Assembly: GCF_014283215.1 (NCBI RefSeq)
Contig: NZ_JACOMF010000016.1
Span: forward strand, 54,929-118,928
Direction of reading: 5' to 3'
Length of the DNA: 64,000 nucleotides
Source: Siccirubricoccus deserti
Lineage (GTDB): Bacteria; Pseudomonadota; Alphaproteobacteria; Acetobacterales; Acetobacteraceae
The notes beneath the pieces are model-generated. The model saw only the letters and a program-made list of their open reading frames with translations, made no database searches and was not told the DNA's origin. This document shows, in pieces, positions 39,376 through 47,699 of the stretch (positions within the stretch are counted from its first letter, which is position 1; each line of letters opens with the position of its first letter). The position numbers were made by a program, and so were the translations under genes.

Positions 39376-40253
39376 CCGTGCTCCGCCTCGGCCTGCTCGC
39401 CTGGCCGGTCGAGCCCACCCCGGGTCTTGATGCCTACGCCGCCAAGCTCGATCGCTGGCTCGCCGAGGCGGCACCGCATGCCGACCTGCTGGTGATGCCG
39501 GAATACGCCTGCGTCGAGCTGGGCACCGCGCTGTCCGGCGCCACCTCCGCCGATGCGGCGGCGGAGCTGCGCGCCATGGTCGAGGCCGCCCCGGCGGTGC
39601 TGGCGGTGATGCGCGCGGCCGCCAGGCGGCATGGACGCTGGCTGCTACCCGGCAGCCTGCCGATGCTGGCCGACGGGCAGGTCGTGAACCGCGCTCCGCT
39701 GATCGCCCCGGATGGCCGCCTCGCCTTCCAGGACAAGCGCGCCATGACCCGCTTCGAGTCGGAGCACTGGGGCATCGCCGGCGGCGACAGTCCGGCGGTG
39801 TTCGACACGCCCTGGGGCAGGCTCGGTGTCTCGATCTGCTACGACGCGGAATTCCCGAAGCACGTCCGCGCCCAGGTGGAGGCCGGCGCCTGGCTGGTGC
39901 TGGTCCCCGCCTGCACCGACACCATGCGCGGCTTCAACCGGGTGCGCTTCGCCGCCCAGGCCCGGGCGTTGGAGAACCAATGCTTCGTCGCCGTGGCGCC
40001 GACCGTGGGCGAGGCTCCCTGGTCGGCGGCACTGGACGAGAACCGCGGCTTCGCCGCCGTCTTCGGCCCGGTCGACCGTGGCTTCCCGGAGGATGGGGTG
40101 CTGGCACGCGGCGCCCTGGACGTGCCCGGCTGGGTCTACGCCAGCCTCGACCCGGCGCGGATCGAAGCAGTTCGGCGGGATGGGGCGGTGCTGAACCATC
40201 GCGACTGGCCCCGCGCCCCGGTCAACCCGCCGCAACCGGCCGCCTTCACATGA
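39372..40253 (+). CDS. Carbon-nitrogen hydrolase (nitrilase superfamily)
   Basis: A 293-residue amidase/nitrilase-type enzyme with the Glu-Lys-Cys triad visible: E44 (VMPEYACVE), K122 (FQDKRAMTRFE) and C156 (GVSICYDAEFP). These amidases hydrolyse small amides or omega-amides. The start is a TTG at 39372 overlapping the GNAT stop with GGAG 5 bases before it; a GTG at 39378 is also possible. The tight coupling to an acetyltransferase resembles GNAT-nitrilase pairs in which one protein may acylate and the other deacylate related substrates, but this is inference. Confidence 0.88.
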   Translation: MTVLRLGLLAWPVEPTPGLDAYAAKLDRWLAEAAPHADLLVMPEYACVELGTALSGATSADAAAELRAMVEAAPAVLAVMRAAARRHGRWLLPGSLPMLADGQVVNRAPLIAPDGRLAFQDKRAMTRFESEHWGIAGGDSPAVFDTPWGRLGVSICYDAEFPKHVRAQVEAGAWLVLVPACTDTMRGFNRVRFAAQARALENQCFVAVAPTVGEAPWSAALDENRGFAAVFGPVDRGFPEDGVLARGALDVPGWVYASLDPARIEAVRRDGAVLNHRDWPRAPVNPPQPAAFT

Positions 40254-40278
40254 GCACTCCGCCACCGCGGGTCGCCGG

Positions 40279-41451
40279 ATGACCCTGGTCTATCTGGTAG
40301 CGGGGGAAGCCTCGGGCGACATCCTCGGCGCCCGGCTGATGGCGGCGCTGCGGCGCCACCGGCCGGGGCTGGAATTCGCCGGCGTCGGCGGCGAGCGTAT
40401 GGCGGAGCAAGGCTTGGAAAGCCTGTTCCCGATGCGCGAGCTCTCGCTGATGGGGCTGGTCGAGGTGCTGCCCAGGTTGCGCCGCCTGGCCGGCCGGATG
40501 GATCAGGCCGAAGCCGATATCCTCGCCCGTCGCCCGGCGGTGCTGGTGACCATCGACGCGCCGAGCTTCACCCTGCGCCTCGCCGGGCGGATCCGGCCGC
40601 GCGGCATCCGCGTGGTGCATTACGTCGCGCCGCAGGTGTGGGCCTGGCGACCCGGCCGCGTTCGGAAAATTGCCGCGCGGGTGGACCGCCTCCTGGCGCT
40701 GCTGCCCTTCGAGGCGCCTTTCTTCGAGGCTGCCGGCATCCCGGTACGCTTCGTCGGCCACCCGGTGCTGGAAAGCGGCGCCGATGCCGGCGATGCGGCC
40801 CGCTTCCGCGCCACGCACGGCTTGGCGCCGGGGGAGCGCCCGCTACTGGTCATGCCGGGCAGCCGGCGCAGTGAGGTCGCCCGGCTGCTGCCGGTCTTCG
40901 CCGAGGCCGTCCGCCGCACCGCCGCCGCGGTGCCGGGGCTGCGCCCGGTGATCGCCCTGGCCGGGCCGGTGGAGGCGGTGGTCCGCGCCGGCACCGAGGA
41001 TTGGCCGCTGCCGCCGATCATGGTCCGTGCCCTGGCGGAGAAGCATGACGCCTTCGCCGCCGCCGCGGCGGGGCTGATCAAGTCGGGCACCTCCAGCCTG
41101 GAGATGGCGGTTGCCGGAGTGCCGCATGTGATCGGCTACCGGGTGAATCCGCTGACCGCGGCGATTGTCCGCCGGCTGATCCAGGTGCGGCACGTCTCGC
41201 TGGTGAATCTGTTGACGGAGCGCGCAGTGGCGCCGGAAAGGCTGCAGGAGGAGTGCACCCCGGCGGCGCTGGCCGAAAGCCTGGTGCCCCTGCTCGACAA
41301 CCCGGCCGCGGTGGCGCGGCAGCGGGCGGGCTTCGCCGAGGTGCGGGCTTTGCTCCACCCGCCGGAGGGCCTGCCGAGCGAGGCGGCGGCCACGGCGGTG
41401 CTGGAGGTGATCGAAGGTGTCAGCCCCGCTGGATCGCCGCCTCCACCCTGA
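40279..41451 (+). CDS. lpxB: Lipid-A-disaccharide synthase
   Basis: A 390-residue GT-B glycosyltransferase of lipid A synthesis that joins UDP-2,3-diacylglucosamine and lipid X at the inner membrane. Family motifs are VAGEASGDILGARLM at the N-terminus, YVAPQVWAWRPGRVRKIA (about 115-132), PGSRRSEV and the C-terminal SGTSSLEMAVAGVPHVIGY. It is not preceded by lpxA or lpxI here but by the nitrilase gene. Its last 32 bases overlap the end of the convergent oxidoreductase gene. Confidence 0.95.
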   Translation: MTLVYLVAGEASGDILGARLMAALRRHRPGLEFAGVGGERMAEQGLESLFPMRELSLMGLVEVLPRLRRLAGRMDQAEADILARRPAVLVTIDAPSFTLRLAGRIRPRGIRVVHYVAPQVWAWRPGRVRKIAARVDRLLALLPFEAPFFEAAGIPVRFVGHPVLESGADAGDAARFRATHGLAPGERPLLVMPGSRRSEVARLLPVFAEAVRRTAAAVPGLRPVIALAGPVEAVVRAGTEDWPLPPIMVRALAEKHDAFAAAAAGLIKSGTSSLEMAVAGVPHVIGYRVNPLTAAIVRRLIQVRHVSLVNLLTERAVAPERLQEECTPAALAESLVPLLDNPAAVARQRAGFAEVRALLHPPEGLPSEAAATAVLEVIEGVSPAGSPPPP

Positions 41452-42352
41452 GCGCCGCATCCAGCGCGGCGACGCCGACCGCGCCGCTGGCCTCCACCGG
41501 CGCGCCGGTCTCGATGCTGGCGAGGAAGGCGGCTTGTTCCGCCTCCAGGCTGTCGTGCTCGGTCCAGGTCGCCCGGTCGATGCCCCAGCCGGGCATGGTT
41601 TCGACCGGCTCGGCGCCGCCACGGCGGATGCGCTCCAGGCTGCGGGCGAGGAAATCCACCCGCGTCTCACCCTCCGGCCCAAGCACCCGCAGCCGGCGTT
41701 CCAGCCCAACGCTGATCCGGCTGGCGGTGACAGTCGCCGCCGCGCCGCTCTCGAAGCGCAGTTGCGCCACTGCGAAATCCGGGTGGCCGGACATCACCTT
41801 CGCCCCCACTGCCCGCACCTCGGCCAGCGGCGAGGCCGCCAGGCTCAGCACCAGGTCGAGGTCGTGGATCATCAGGTCCAGCACGACGGAGACATCCAGG
41901 CTGCGCCGCCGGAAGGGGGCGACGCGGGTCGCCTCGAAGCCCATCGCCCCGGTGCCGGCGCCGCTTGCTCGCAGGGTACGGATGGCGGCGGAATAGCGTT
42001 CGATATGGCCCACCTGCAGCACCACGCCGCGGGCCGCGGCGGCGGCGACAAGGTCCTTGGCCTGGATCAGGTTGGCGGCGATCGGCTTCTCTATGAAGAC
42101 ATGCCGGCCGGCGGCAATCGCTGCGATGGCGTGCTCGTAATGAAAGGCGGTGGGCACCGCGACCACCACGGCATCGGCGGCGTCGATCAGCGCGATCGGG
42201 TCGCGGACGGTGGTGCCGAGTTCATCGGCGATCTGCGCCGCCCGTGCCGCATCCTCGTCGTGCAGGCCGGCGAGCAGGCCGCGCGCCGCCAGCTTCTGCG
42301 CATGGAAGCGCCCGAAATACCCCACCCCGATGACGCCGACCCGCACTGCCAT
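41420..42352 (-). CDS. Gfo/Idh/MocA-family oxidoreductase (possibly GnnA-like)
   Basis: A 310-residue NAD(P)-dependent sugar oxidoreductase. The Rossmann fold begins VRVGVIGVGYFGRFHAQK, followed by the catalytic-site EKPIAANLIQAKDL (about 88-102) and the substrate domain LDLMIHDLDLVLSL with the conserved H-D. Proteins of this subgroup often lie next to lpx genes; in Acidithiobacillus GnnA oxidises UDP-GlcNAc at C3 so GnnB can aminate it for amide-linked lipid A. The neighbour lpxB fits that role, but the GnnB aminotransferase is not in the window, so the function is inferred. Start MAVRVG at 42352; a start 15 bases upstream is possible. Confidence 0.85.
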   Translation of the reverse strand: MAVRVGVIGVGYFGRFHAQKLAARGLLAGLHDEDAARAAQIADELGTTVRDPIALIDAADAVVVAVPTAFHYEHAIAAIAAGRHVFIEKPIAANLIQAKDLVAAAAARGVVLQVGHIERYSAAIRTLRASGAGTGAMGFEATRVAPFRRRSLDVSVVLDLMIHDLDLVLSLAASPLAEVRAVGAKVMSGHPDFAVAQLRFESGAAATVTASRISVGLERRLRVLGPEGETRVDFLARSLERIRRGGAEPVETMPGWGIDRATWTEHDSLEAEQAAFLASIETGAPVEASGAVGVAALDAALRVEAAIQRG

Positions 42353-42515
42353 GGCCACGCACCCCATGCTGCCGGGATGCGCTCTACCCCAGCCGCGGCG
42401 CAGCGCCCAGCGGAGCGGATGGCAGCCCCGAGAATCGCCCCGCCGCGCCCGCCAGTTACCAACCGGGAAGGAGTAGACGGCAGCCTGCCTCCTCAACCAT
42501 CGAGGCTGCCGCTCC

Positions 42516-42707
42516 GTGACCGTTCCGATCGCCAACGACTTCGCCGCCATCCGTGCCCGAATGCAGGAGATCCGGGCCGCCGAGCAGCCATGCGCCACCC
42601 AACCCGCGGAGCGGCCTGCCACGCCGGCACCCCTGCCGGACAACCGGCCGCACTATGCCGATTTCTATGGCTGGTTGATGGGCGGCGGCCTCTGGACGCC
42701 CGGCTGA
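42516..42707 (+). CDS. Small hypothetical protein
   Basis: A 63-residue open frame with GTG start and GC-rich third positions throughout, a good sign of real coding. It has no signal peptide or membrane segment. The N-terminal half is helical (FAAIRARMQEIRAAE), the middle is Pro-rich and the end YADFYGWLMGGGLWTPG is aromatic/glycine-rich. No family recognised. It lies 132 bases upstream of secDF on the same strand. Confidence 0.5.
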   Translation: MTVPIANDFAAIRARMQEIRAAEQPCATQPAERPATPAPLPDNRPHYADFYGWLMGGGLWTPG

Positions 42708-42807
42708 GCTTCGGCGCACCGCCCCCACACTTGCATCGGCCGTCCCCCGTCGTCACATTCCGGCCGAATTTCCAGGGGGTATCGCCCCCGAAGGGTGACC
42801 CGATTCC

Positions 42808-42843
42808 ATGACCCGCCGCCCCCTTGAGGCCATCGCGCCATGA
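42808..42843 (+). CDS. Possible 11-codon leader peptide overlapping secDF
   Basis: ATG at 42808 opens a frame MTRRPLEAIAP that ends in a TGA overlapping the secDF ATG (ATGA). The nearest purine-rich stretch AAGGG is 12 bases upstream, rather far. The peptide is too short to emerge from the ribosome, so it cannot sense secretion by itself, but it would couple secDF translation to upstream initiation. It may equally be chance. Confidence 0.3.
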   Translation: MTRRPLEAIAP

Positions 42844-45428
42844 TGTTCTTCGCGCGCTGGAAGACCACCGCCATCCTCGCGGTCTGCCTGCTGGGCATCC
42901 TGCTCTGCCTCCCCAACCTCTTCCCGAAAGCCGAGTTGCCGGGCTGGGCGCGGCAATTCTCCCTCGGCCTCGACCTGCGTGGCGGCTCCTACCTGCTGCT
43001 CGAAGTCGACATGAACGCGGTGGTGCGGGAACGGTTGGAGAGCCTGGCCGATGCCGCCCGCACCCGGCTGCGCCAGCAGAACATCGGTTATGTGAACCTG
43101 GCCGCCGATGCGCCCGGCCGGCGGGTCACCTTCCGGGTGCGCGACCCTGGCCAGGCCGCCGCCGCCGCCGCGGTGATGCGCGAGCAGGCCAACCAGATCC
43201 CGACCGGCGTCGGCACCACCACACCGGATATCGAGGTTGCGGCCGCTCCGGACGGCACCATCAGCGCGACCCTGACCGAGGTCGGGCTGCGCGCCAAGGC
43301 GACCGGCGCGGTGGAGCAATCCATCGAAATCGTCCGCCGCCGCATCGACGAGACCGGCGTGGCCGAGGCGCTGATCGCCCGCCAGGGCCAGAACCGCATC
43401 CTGGTGCAGCTCCCTGGCGTCGAGGACCCGGCGCGGATCAAGGATCTGCTGGGCAAGACCGCCCGCATGACCTTCCACCTGCTGGACGAGACGGCCAATC
43501 CCTTCGCGGCGACGCCGCCCCCCGGGGTGATGTTCCTGGCCGCCGAGCAGCCGACGACGGGCCAGCCGGAACGCTATGCGGTACGCCGGCGGGTGGAGGT
43601 GGATGGCGCCAACCTCACCGATGCCCGTGCCGGGCAGGACAGCCGCACCGGCGAATGGGTGGTGAATTTCACCTTCGATTCCATCGGCACCCGCCGCTTC
43701 GCCGAGGTGACACGCCAGAATGTCGGCCGGCCCTTCGCCATCGTGCTGGATGAGAAGGTCATCACCGCGCCGAACATCCGCGAGCCGATCACCGGTGGGC
43801 GTGGCCAGATCAGCGGCAGCTTCACCGCCCGCACCGCCAACGAGCTGTCGGTGCTGCTGCGCGCCGGCGCCCTGCCGGCACCGCTGACGGTGGTGGAGGA
43901 GCGCACCGTCGGGCCGGAGCTGGGGGCGGATGCGATCCGCGCCGGCGTGCTCGCGCTGGCGGCCGGGGTGGTCTTCGTCTTCCTCTACATGGGCCTGGCC
44001 TATGGCCTGTTCGGCTGGTTCGCGAACATCGCCCTGCTGGTGAACATCATCCTGCTGCTGGCGGCGCTGTCGGTGATGGAGGCGACGCTGACCCTGCCGG
44101 GCATCGCCGGCATCGTGCTGACCCTCGGCACCGCGCTCGACGCCAACATCCTGATCAACGAGCGCATCCGCGAGGAGGTGAAGAACGGCCGCCCGCCGCT
44201 GAGCGCGCTGGAAGCCGGGTTCACCAAGGCCTCCGGCACCATCATGGACAGCAACCTGACGAACCTCATCGCCATGGCCTGCCTCTATGGCTTCGGCAGC
44301 GGGCCGGTGAAGGGCTTCGCCGTCACCGTGGCGATCGGCACGGTGGCGCAGATGTGGACGGCGACCACCCTGGTCCGGTTGATGGTGTCCTGGTGGTACC
44401 GGGCGAAGCGGCCGAAGGAGCTGCCGGTGCTCGGCCGCGGCCGAGGGCTGTTCGGCTGGCTGTCCCGGCCATTGTTCCGGCTGGTCCCCGACGTGACGAC
44501 CGTCCCCTTCATGAAGGGGGCACGGGTCGGGCTGATGGTCTCGGCGCTGCTCTCGACCGCCTCGCTGATCGGCGCCTTCTATCCAGGGCTTGAGAACGGC
44601 GTCGACTTCAAGGGCGGCATCGTCATGGAGGTGCGGACGCCGGGGCCAGCCAACCTGGCGCAGATCCGCGCAAGCATTGCCGGCCTCAACCTGGGCGATG
44701 TCGGGGTGCAGGAATTCGGCTCGCCCGACACGGTGCTCGTCCGGCTGCCGGTGCAGGGCGACGAGGCCGGCACCCAGCGTGCGGTCAACGCCGTGCGCGG
44801 CGGGCTGGAGCAGGTGGCGCCCGGCACCCGCATCCTGCGGGTGGAGGCGGTGGGCAACCGCGTCTCCGACGAGCTCTTCCTCGGCGGCATGATCGCCCTC
44901 GGCATTAGCCTGCTGGCGATGCTGATCTACATCTGGTTCCGGTTCGAATGGCAGTTCGCCATCGCCGCGATCATCACCCTGATCCTCGACACCACCAAGA
45001 CGGTCGGCTTCATGGTGCTGTTCGGGGTGGAGTTTAACCTGACCACCGTCGCGGCGATCCTGACCGTCATCGGCTTCTCCGCCAACGACAAGGTGGTGGT
45101 GTTCGACCGGATGCGGGAGAATCTGCGCAAATACAAGCAGATGCCGCTGCGCCAGCTGGTCGATCAGTCGATCAACGAGACGCTGAACCGCTCGCTCGGC
45201 ACCTCGATGACCTTGCTGCTCGCGGCCGTGCCGCTGGCGATCTTCGGCGGCGACACCCTCTCGGGTTTCGCCTGGGTGATGCTGTTCGGCATCGTGGTCA
45301 GCGCCTCCTCCTCGGTCTTCATCGCCGCGCCGATCGTGCTCTACAGCGGCGAGGGCAAGCTGCGGCGGGGAGAGGTGGCGAAGCCGGCCAGTGCGCCGGG
45401 CAAGGCGGGCGCCCCGGCCGGAGTCTGA
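42840..45428 (+). CDS. secDF: Protein translocase subunit SecDF (fused)
   Basis: A single 862-residue polypeptide carrying both SecD and SecF, which use the proton gradient to pull proteins through SecYEG. The SecD half has the first helix (about 9-27), FSLGLDLRGGSYLLLEVD, the large periplasmic P1 domain, and the GTALDANILINERIREE motif with the proton-path aspartate. The SecF half (from about 560) has GVDFKGG, TIKTVGFM-like helix TKTVGFMVLFGVEFN, and FSANDKVVVFDRMRENL, ending with NETLNRSLGTSMTLLLA. Total of 12 predicted membrane helices. The fused form is a minority arrangement in proteobacteria, which usually have separate genes. The Bug-type gene starts 4 bases downstream. Confidence 0.95.
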   Translation: MMFFARWKTTAILAVCLLGILLCLPNLFPKAELPGWARQFSLGLDLRGGSYLLLEVDMNAVVRERLESLADAARTRLRQQNIGYVNLAADAPGRRVTFRVRDPGQAAAAAAVMREQANQIPTGVGTTTPDIEVAAAPDGTISATLTEVGLRAKATGAVEQSIEIVRRRIDETGVAEALIARQGQNRILVQLPGVEDPARIKDLLGKTARMTFHLLDETANPFAATPPPGVMFLAAEQPTTGQPERYAVRRRVEVDGANLTDARAGQDSRTGEWVVNFTFDSIGTRRFAEVTRQNVGRPFAIVLDEKVITAPNIREPITGGRGQISGSFTARTANELSVLLRAGALPAPLTVVEERTVGPELGADAIRAGVLALAAGVVFVFLYMGLAYGLFGWFANIALLVNIILLLAALSVMEATLTLPGIAGIVLTLGTALDANILINERIREEVKNGRPPLSALEAGFTKASGTIMDSNLTNLIAMACLYGFGSGPVKGFAVTVAIGTVAQMWTATTLVRLMVSWWYRAKRPKELPVLGRGRGLFGWLSRPLFRLVPDVTTVPFMKGARVGLMVSALLSTASLIGAFYPGLENGVDFKGGIVMEVRTPGPANLAQIRASIAGLNLGDVGVQEFGSPDTVLVRLPVQGDEAGTQRAVNAVRGGLEQVAPGTRILRVEAVGNRVSDELFLGGMIALGISLLAMLIYIWFRFEWQFAIAAIITLILDTTKTVGFMVLFGVEFNLTTVAAILTVIGFSANDKVVVFDRMRENLRKYKQMPLRQLVDQSINETLNRSLGTSMTLLLAAVPLAIFGGDTLSGFAWVMLFGIVVSASSSVFIAAPIVLYSGEGKLRRGEVAKPASAPGKAGAPAGV

Positions 45429-45432
45429 GGCC

Positions 45433-46371
45433 ATGCGCCTCGCCAGGCGCGGGTTGCTGGGCGCGGCCGTGCTGGCCGCGCCGGGCCTCGCCCGCGGCGA
45501 GGACGTCTCGCTGACCCTGCTGGTCGGCGCCGCCCCTGGCAGCGCGGCGGATACCTGGACCCGCGGCTTCGCCCCCTTCCTCGAGCGGCACTGGCCAGGC
45601 AGCCGCGTCGCAGTGGCCAATCGCCCCGGCCAGGGTGGCTTGGCGGCGGCCCATGCCATCGCCGAGGCGCCGCCCGGGGAATGGCTGATCGGCAGCGTCG
45701 CCACCCCACAACTGCTGGCCCGCGCCATCACGGCGGCCGCGCCGGGGTTGCCGGACCGGCTGGCCTTCATCGGCGCAGTGGTTGAGGAGCCGCTGGTACT
45801 GGTAGCCGCTGCCGGCGGCCCGGCCGATCTGGCGGCGCTGCAGCGGCTGGGCCGGCCGGCGGTGCTGGGCATGCCGCCGCATGGCAGCGCGGCGCAGCTC
45901 GCCGGAATGGTGCTCGCCGCCGCCTTGGCGCTGGAGCCGCTGGTCTTCGCCCATGCCGCCGCCGCGCGGCAGGCGGTGCTGACCGGCGCCATCGCCGGTG
46001 CCATGCTGGCCGCGCCGGAGGCGATCCTGGCACTGCGCGACGGCAGGCTCCGGGGCATCGGCTTTGCCCGGCCGCAGCGCAGCCCGCTGCTGCCCGAGGT
46101 ACCAACATTGGCGGAGCAGGGCCTGCCGCTGCAGCTTACGGCCCGGCGCGGCTTCATCCTGCCGACCGCCGCCACTCCCGCGTGGCGAGGCCGGCTGCAG
46201 GGCACCTTCCAGGCCGCGGTCGCGGACCCCGAATTCGTGGATCAGGGCCAGTCGCAGGGCAGAGTACCGGATTTCCAGCCGCAGCCCGCCTGGGAGGAGG
46301 AGATTCGGCGCGGCTTGGCGGTGCTGGCCGCACGCTGGGCGGCACGGCCCTGGATGACACGGCGCGATTGA
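45433..46371 (+). CDS. Bug/TctC-type substrate-binding protein
   Basis: A 312-residue periplasmic binding protein of the TctC family. A short signal MRLARRGLLGAAVLAAPGLARG carries adjacent arginines and may use Tat or Sec. The mature part begins LTLLVGAAPGSAADTWTRGF and has ANRPGQGGLAAAHAIAE and PRRGFILPT-like features, more divergent than the paralogue at 37.7-38.7 kb (NRPGG replaced by NRPGQGG). It starts 4 bases after secDF, so the two share a transcript although their functions look unrelated. No permease genes adjacent. Confidence 0.85.
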   Translation: MRLARRGLLGAAVLAAPGLARGEDVSLTLLVGAAPGSAADTWTRGFAPFLERHWPGSRVAVANRPGQGGLAAAHAIAEAPPGEWLIGSVATPQLLARAITAAAPGLPDRLAFIGAVVEEPLVLVAAAGGPADLAALQRLGRPAVLGMPPHGSAAQLAGMVLAAALALEPLVFAHAAAARQAVLTGAIAGAMLAAPEAILALRDGRLRGIGFARPQRSPLLPEVPTLAEQGLPLQLTARRGFILPTAATPAWRGRLQGTFQAAVADPEFVDQGQSQGRVPDFQPQPAWEEEIRRGLAVLAARWAARPWMTRRD

Positions 46372-46425
46372 TTCGTTGCGGATACTGGATTCTCACAAAA
46401 AGAGGACTATCCCTCCAAACAAGAC

Positions 46426-47631
46426 ATGACGCACCCGAATGTCGGGCGTATCGTCGGTCCAGAGGAATGGGGAGTTGCCTTGAACCGCCCGGATCGCCTT
46501 GCCGCCCCGCGCGATCGGCTGGTTGTCCTTGCCCGTGACCCTGCGGTGATCGCGGCCGCCAATGCCGCTTCCCACCGGCTTGGCCGCCCGCCCGCCACCG
46601 TCCTGCAATCAGGACGGGAAGCCTTGGCCCGGGTCGCCGCGCCGGGCGAGGCGCCCCACCATTTGGTCTGCGACCCGCCCGCCGCCGGTCCCAGTTGGCC
46701 GCATCTGCTGGATGTGCTGCGCGACCCCAGCGCGCGAACCAGATTGCTCGTCGTTTCCTCCGCCCCTTGGGCGATGCCGGCCGATGTCGTCGCCCTGCCG
46801 GCCGACCCGCTGCAGCTGGCCGCCGCCCTGCTCGCGCCCCGTACCCATGCGCCGGTCCTGCCGGCCGCCGCCGCCGCGGCGCTGGAAGCCGGCATGGCCC
46901 GCGGCGAGATCGCCGTGCGGTTCCAGCCGGTGGTGCGCATCGCCGACCGCCAGCCGGTGATGGTGGAGGCTCTGGCCCGCTGGCACCCGCCGCATTCCCC
47001 CATTGGCCCCGATGTCTTCGTGCCACTGGCCGAGCGCGCCGGGCTGGCACGGGCCCTGTCGATCGCCGTCGCCTCCCGCGCCGGGGCGGAGCTGGCGCCG
47101 CTGCGGCGAAGCCTGGGCCTCGGCCTTTCGCTGAACCTGCCGCTGGCGCTGCTGGTGCAGCCCGACCTCGCCGCCTGGCTTGGCCGGGCACTGGCCCGTA
47201 CCGGCCTCGGCGCCAGCAGCCTGACGCTGGAGCTGACCGAGACCACCGCGGTACGTGACGTCGCCGTGCTGCACCGCGCCCTGCTGCGGCTGAACGCTGC
47301 CGGCTATCGCGTGCTCCTCGATGATCTGGTTCTGGATGATGGAAGGGAACGGCTGCTGTCCCTGCCCTTTGCCGGTTTCAAGCTGGATCGCAGCCTGGTG
47401 CAGCGGCTGCCGGACGATGCCCATGCCCGGCATGCGGTGCGCCGGCTGATTCGGCTGGCCGAGCGGCGGCGGCAGTCGGTGGTCGCCGAGGGCGTCTCCG
47501 CTCGCGGCCATTGGTCCCTGCTGCGCGGCCTCGGCGTGCATCATGCCCAGGGCTTTGCCATTGGCCGGCCGCTGCCGGCGGCGGCGCTGACCGCCTGGTC
47601 AGCGGGCTGGCGCGGCTACCCGCCGGGCTGA
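46426..47631 (+). CDS. EAL-domain protein with N-terminal receiver-like region
   Basis: A 401-residue soluble protein. Residues about 28-140 look like a degenerate receiver domain (LVVLARDPAVIAAANA, RLLVVSSAPW) without a clear phospho-aspartate pocket. From about 155 follows an EAL domain, which in active members cleaves cyclic di-GMP. E181 of E-A-L-A-R, the LNLP asparagine, ELTET and the KLDRS lysine are kept. The loop that normally reads DDFGTGYSSL is DDLVLDDGRERL, and AEGVE is AEGVS. The enzyme may be weakly active or a c-di-GMP sensor. The start used gives an N-terminus rich in Pro/Gly; ATG or GTG codons downstream are possible. Confidence 0.82.
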   Translation: MTHPNVGRIVGPEEWGVALNRPDRLAAPRDRLVVLARDPAVIAAANAASHRLGRPPATVLQSGREALARVAAPGEAPHHLVCDPPAAGPSWPHLLDVLRDPSARTRLLVVSSAPWAMPADVVALPADPLQLAAALLAPRTHAPVLPAAAAAALEAGMARGEIAVRFQPVVRIADRQPVMVEALARWHPPHSPIGPDVFVPLAERAGLARALSIAVASRAGAELAPLRRSLGLGLSLNLPLALLVQPDLAAWLGRALARTGLGASSLTLELTETTAVRDVAVLHRALLRLNAAGYRVLLDDLVLDDGRERLLSLPFAGFKLDRSLVQRLPDDAHARHAVRRLIRLAERRRQSVVAEGVSARGHWSLLRGLGVHHAQGFAIGRPLPAAALTAWSAGWRGYPPG

Positions 47632-47699
47632 CCGCCCCCGCATTGCCGGCGCCCGGCGCATCGGCAAGGATGCCCACCAGGGCGGGGGGAACCAGCATC

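Noticed and set aside
42753..46205. An open frame of over 1100 codons antisense to secDF
   Set aside because: Its translation is low complexity rich in His, Arg, Gln and Asp, a mirror of GC-rich codons. The plus-strand SecDF motifs are unmistakable.
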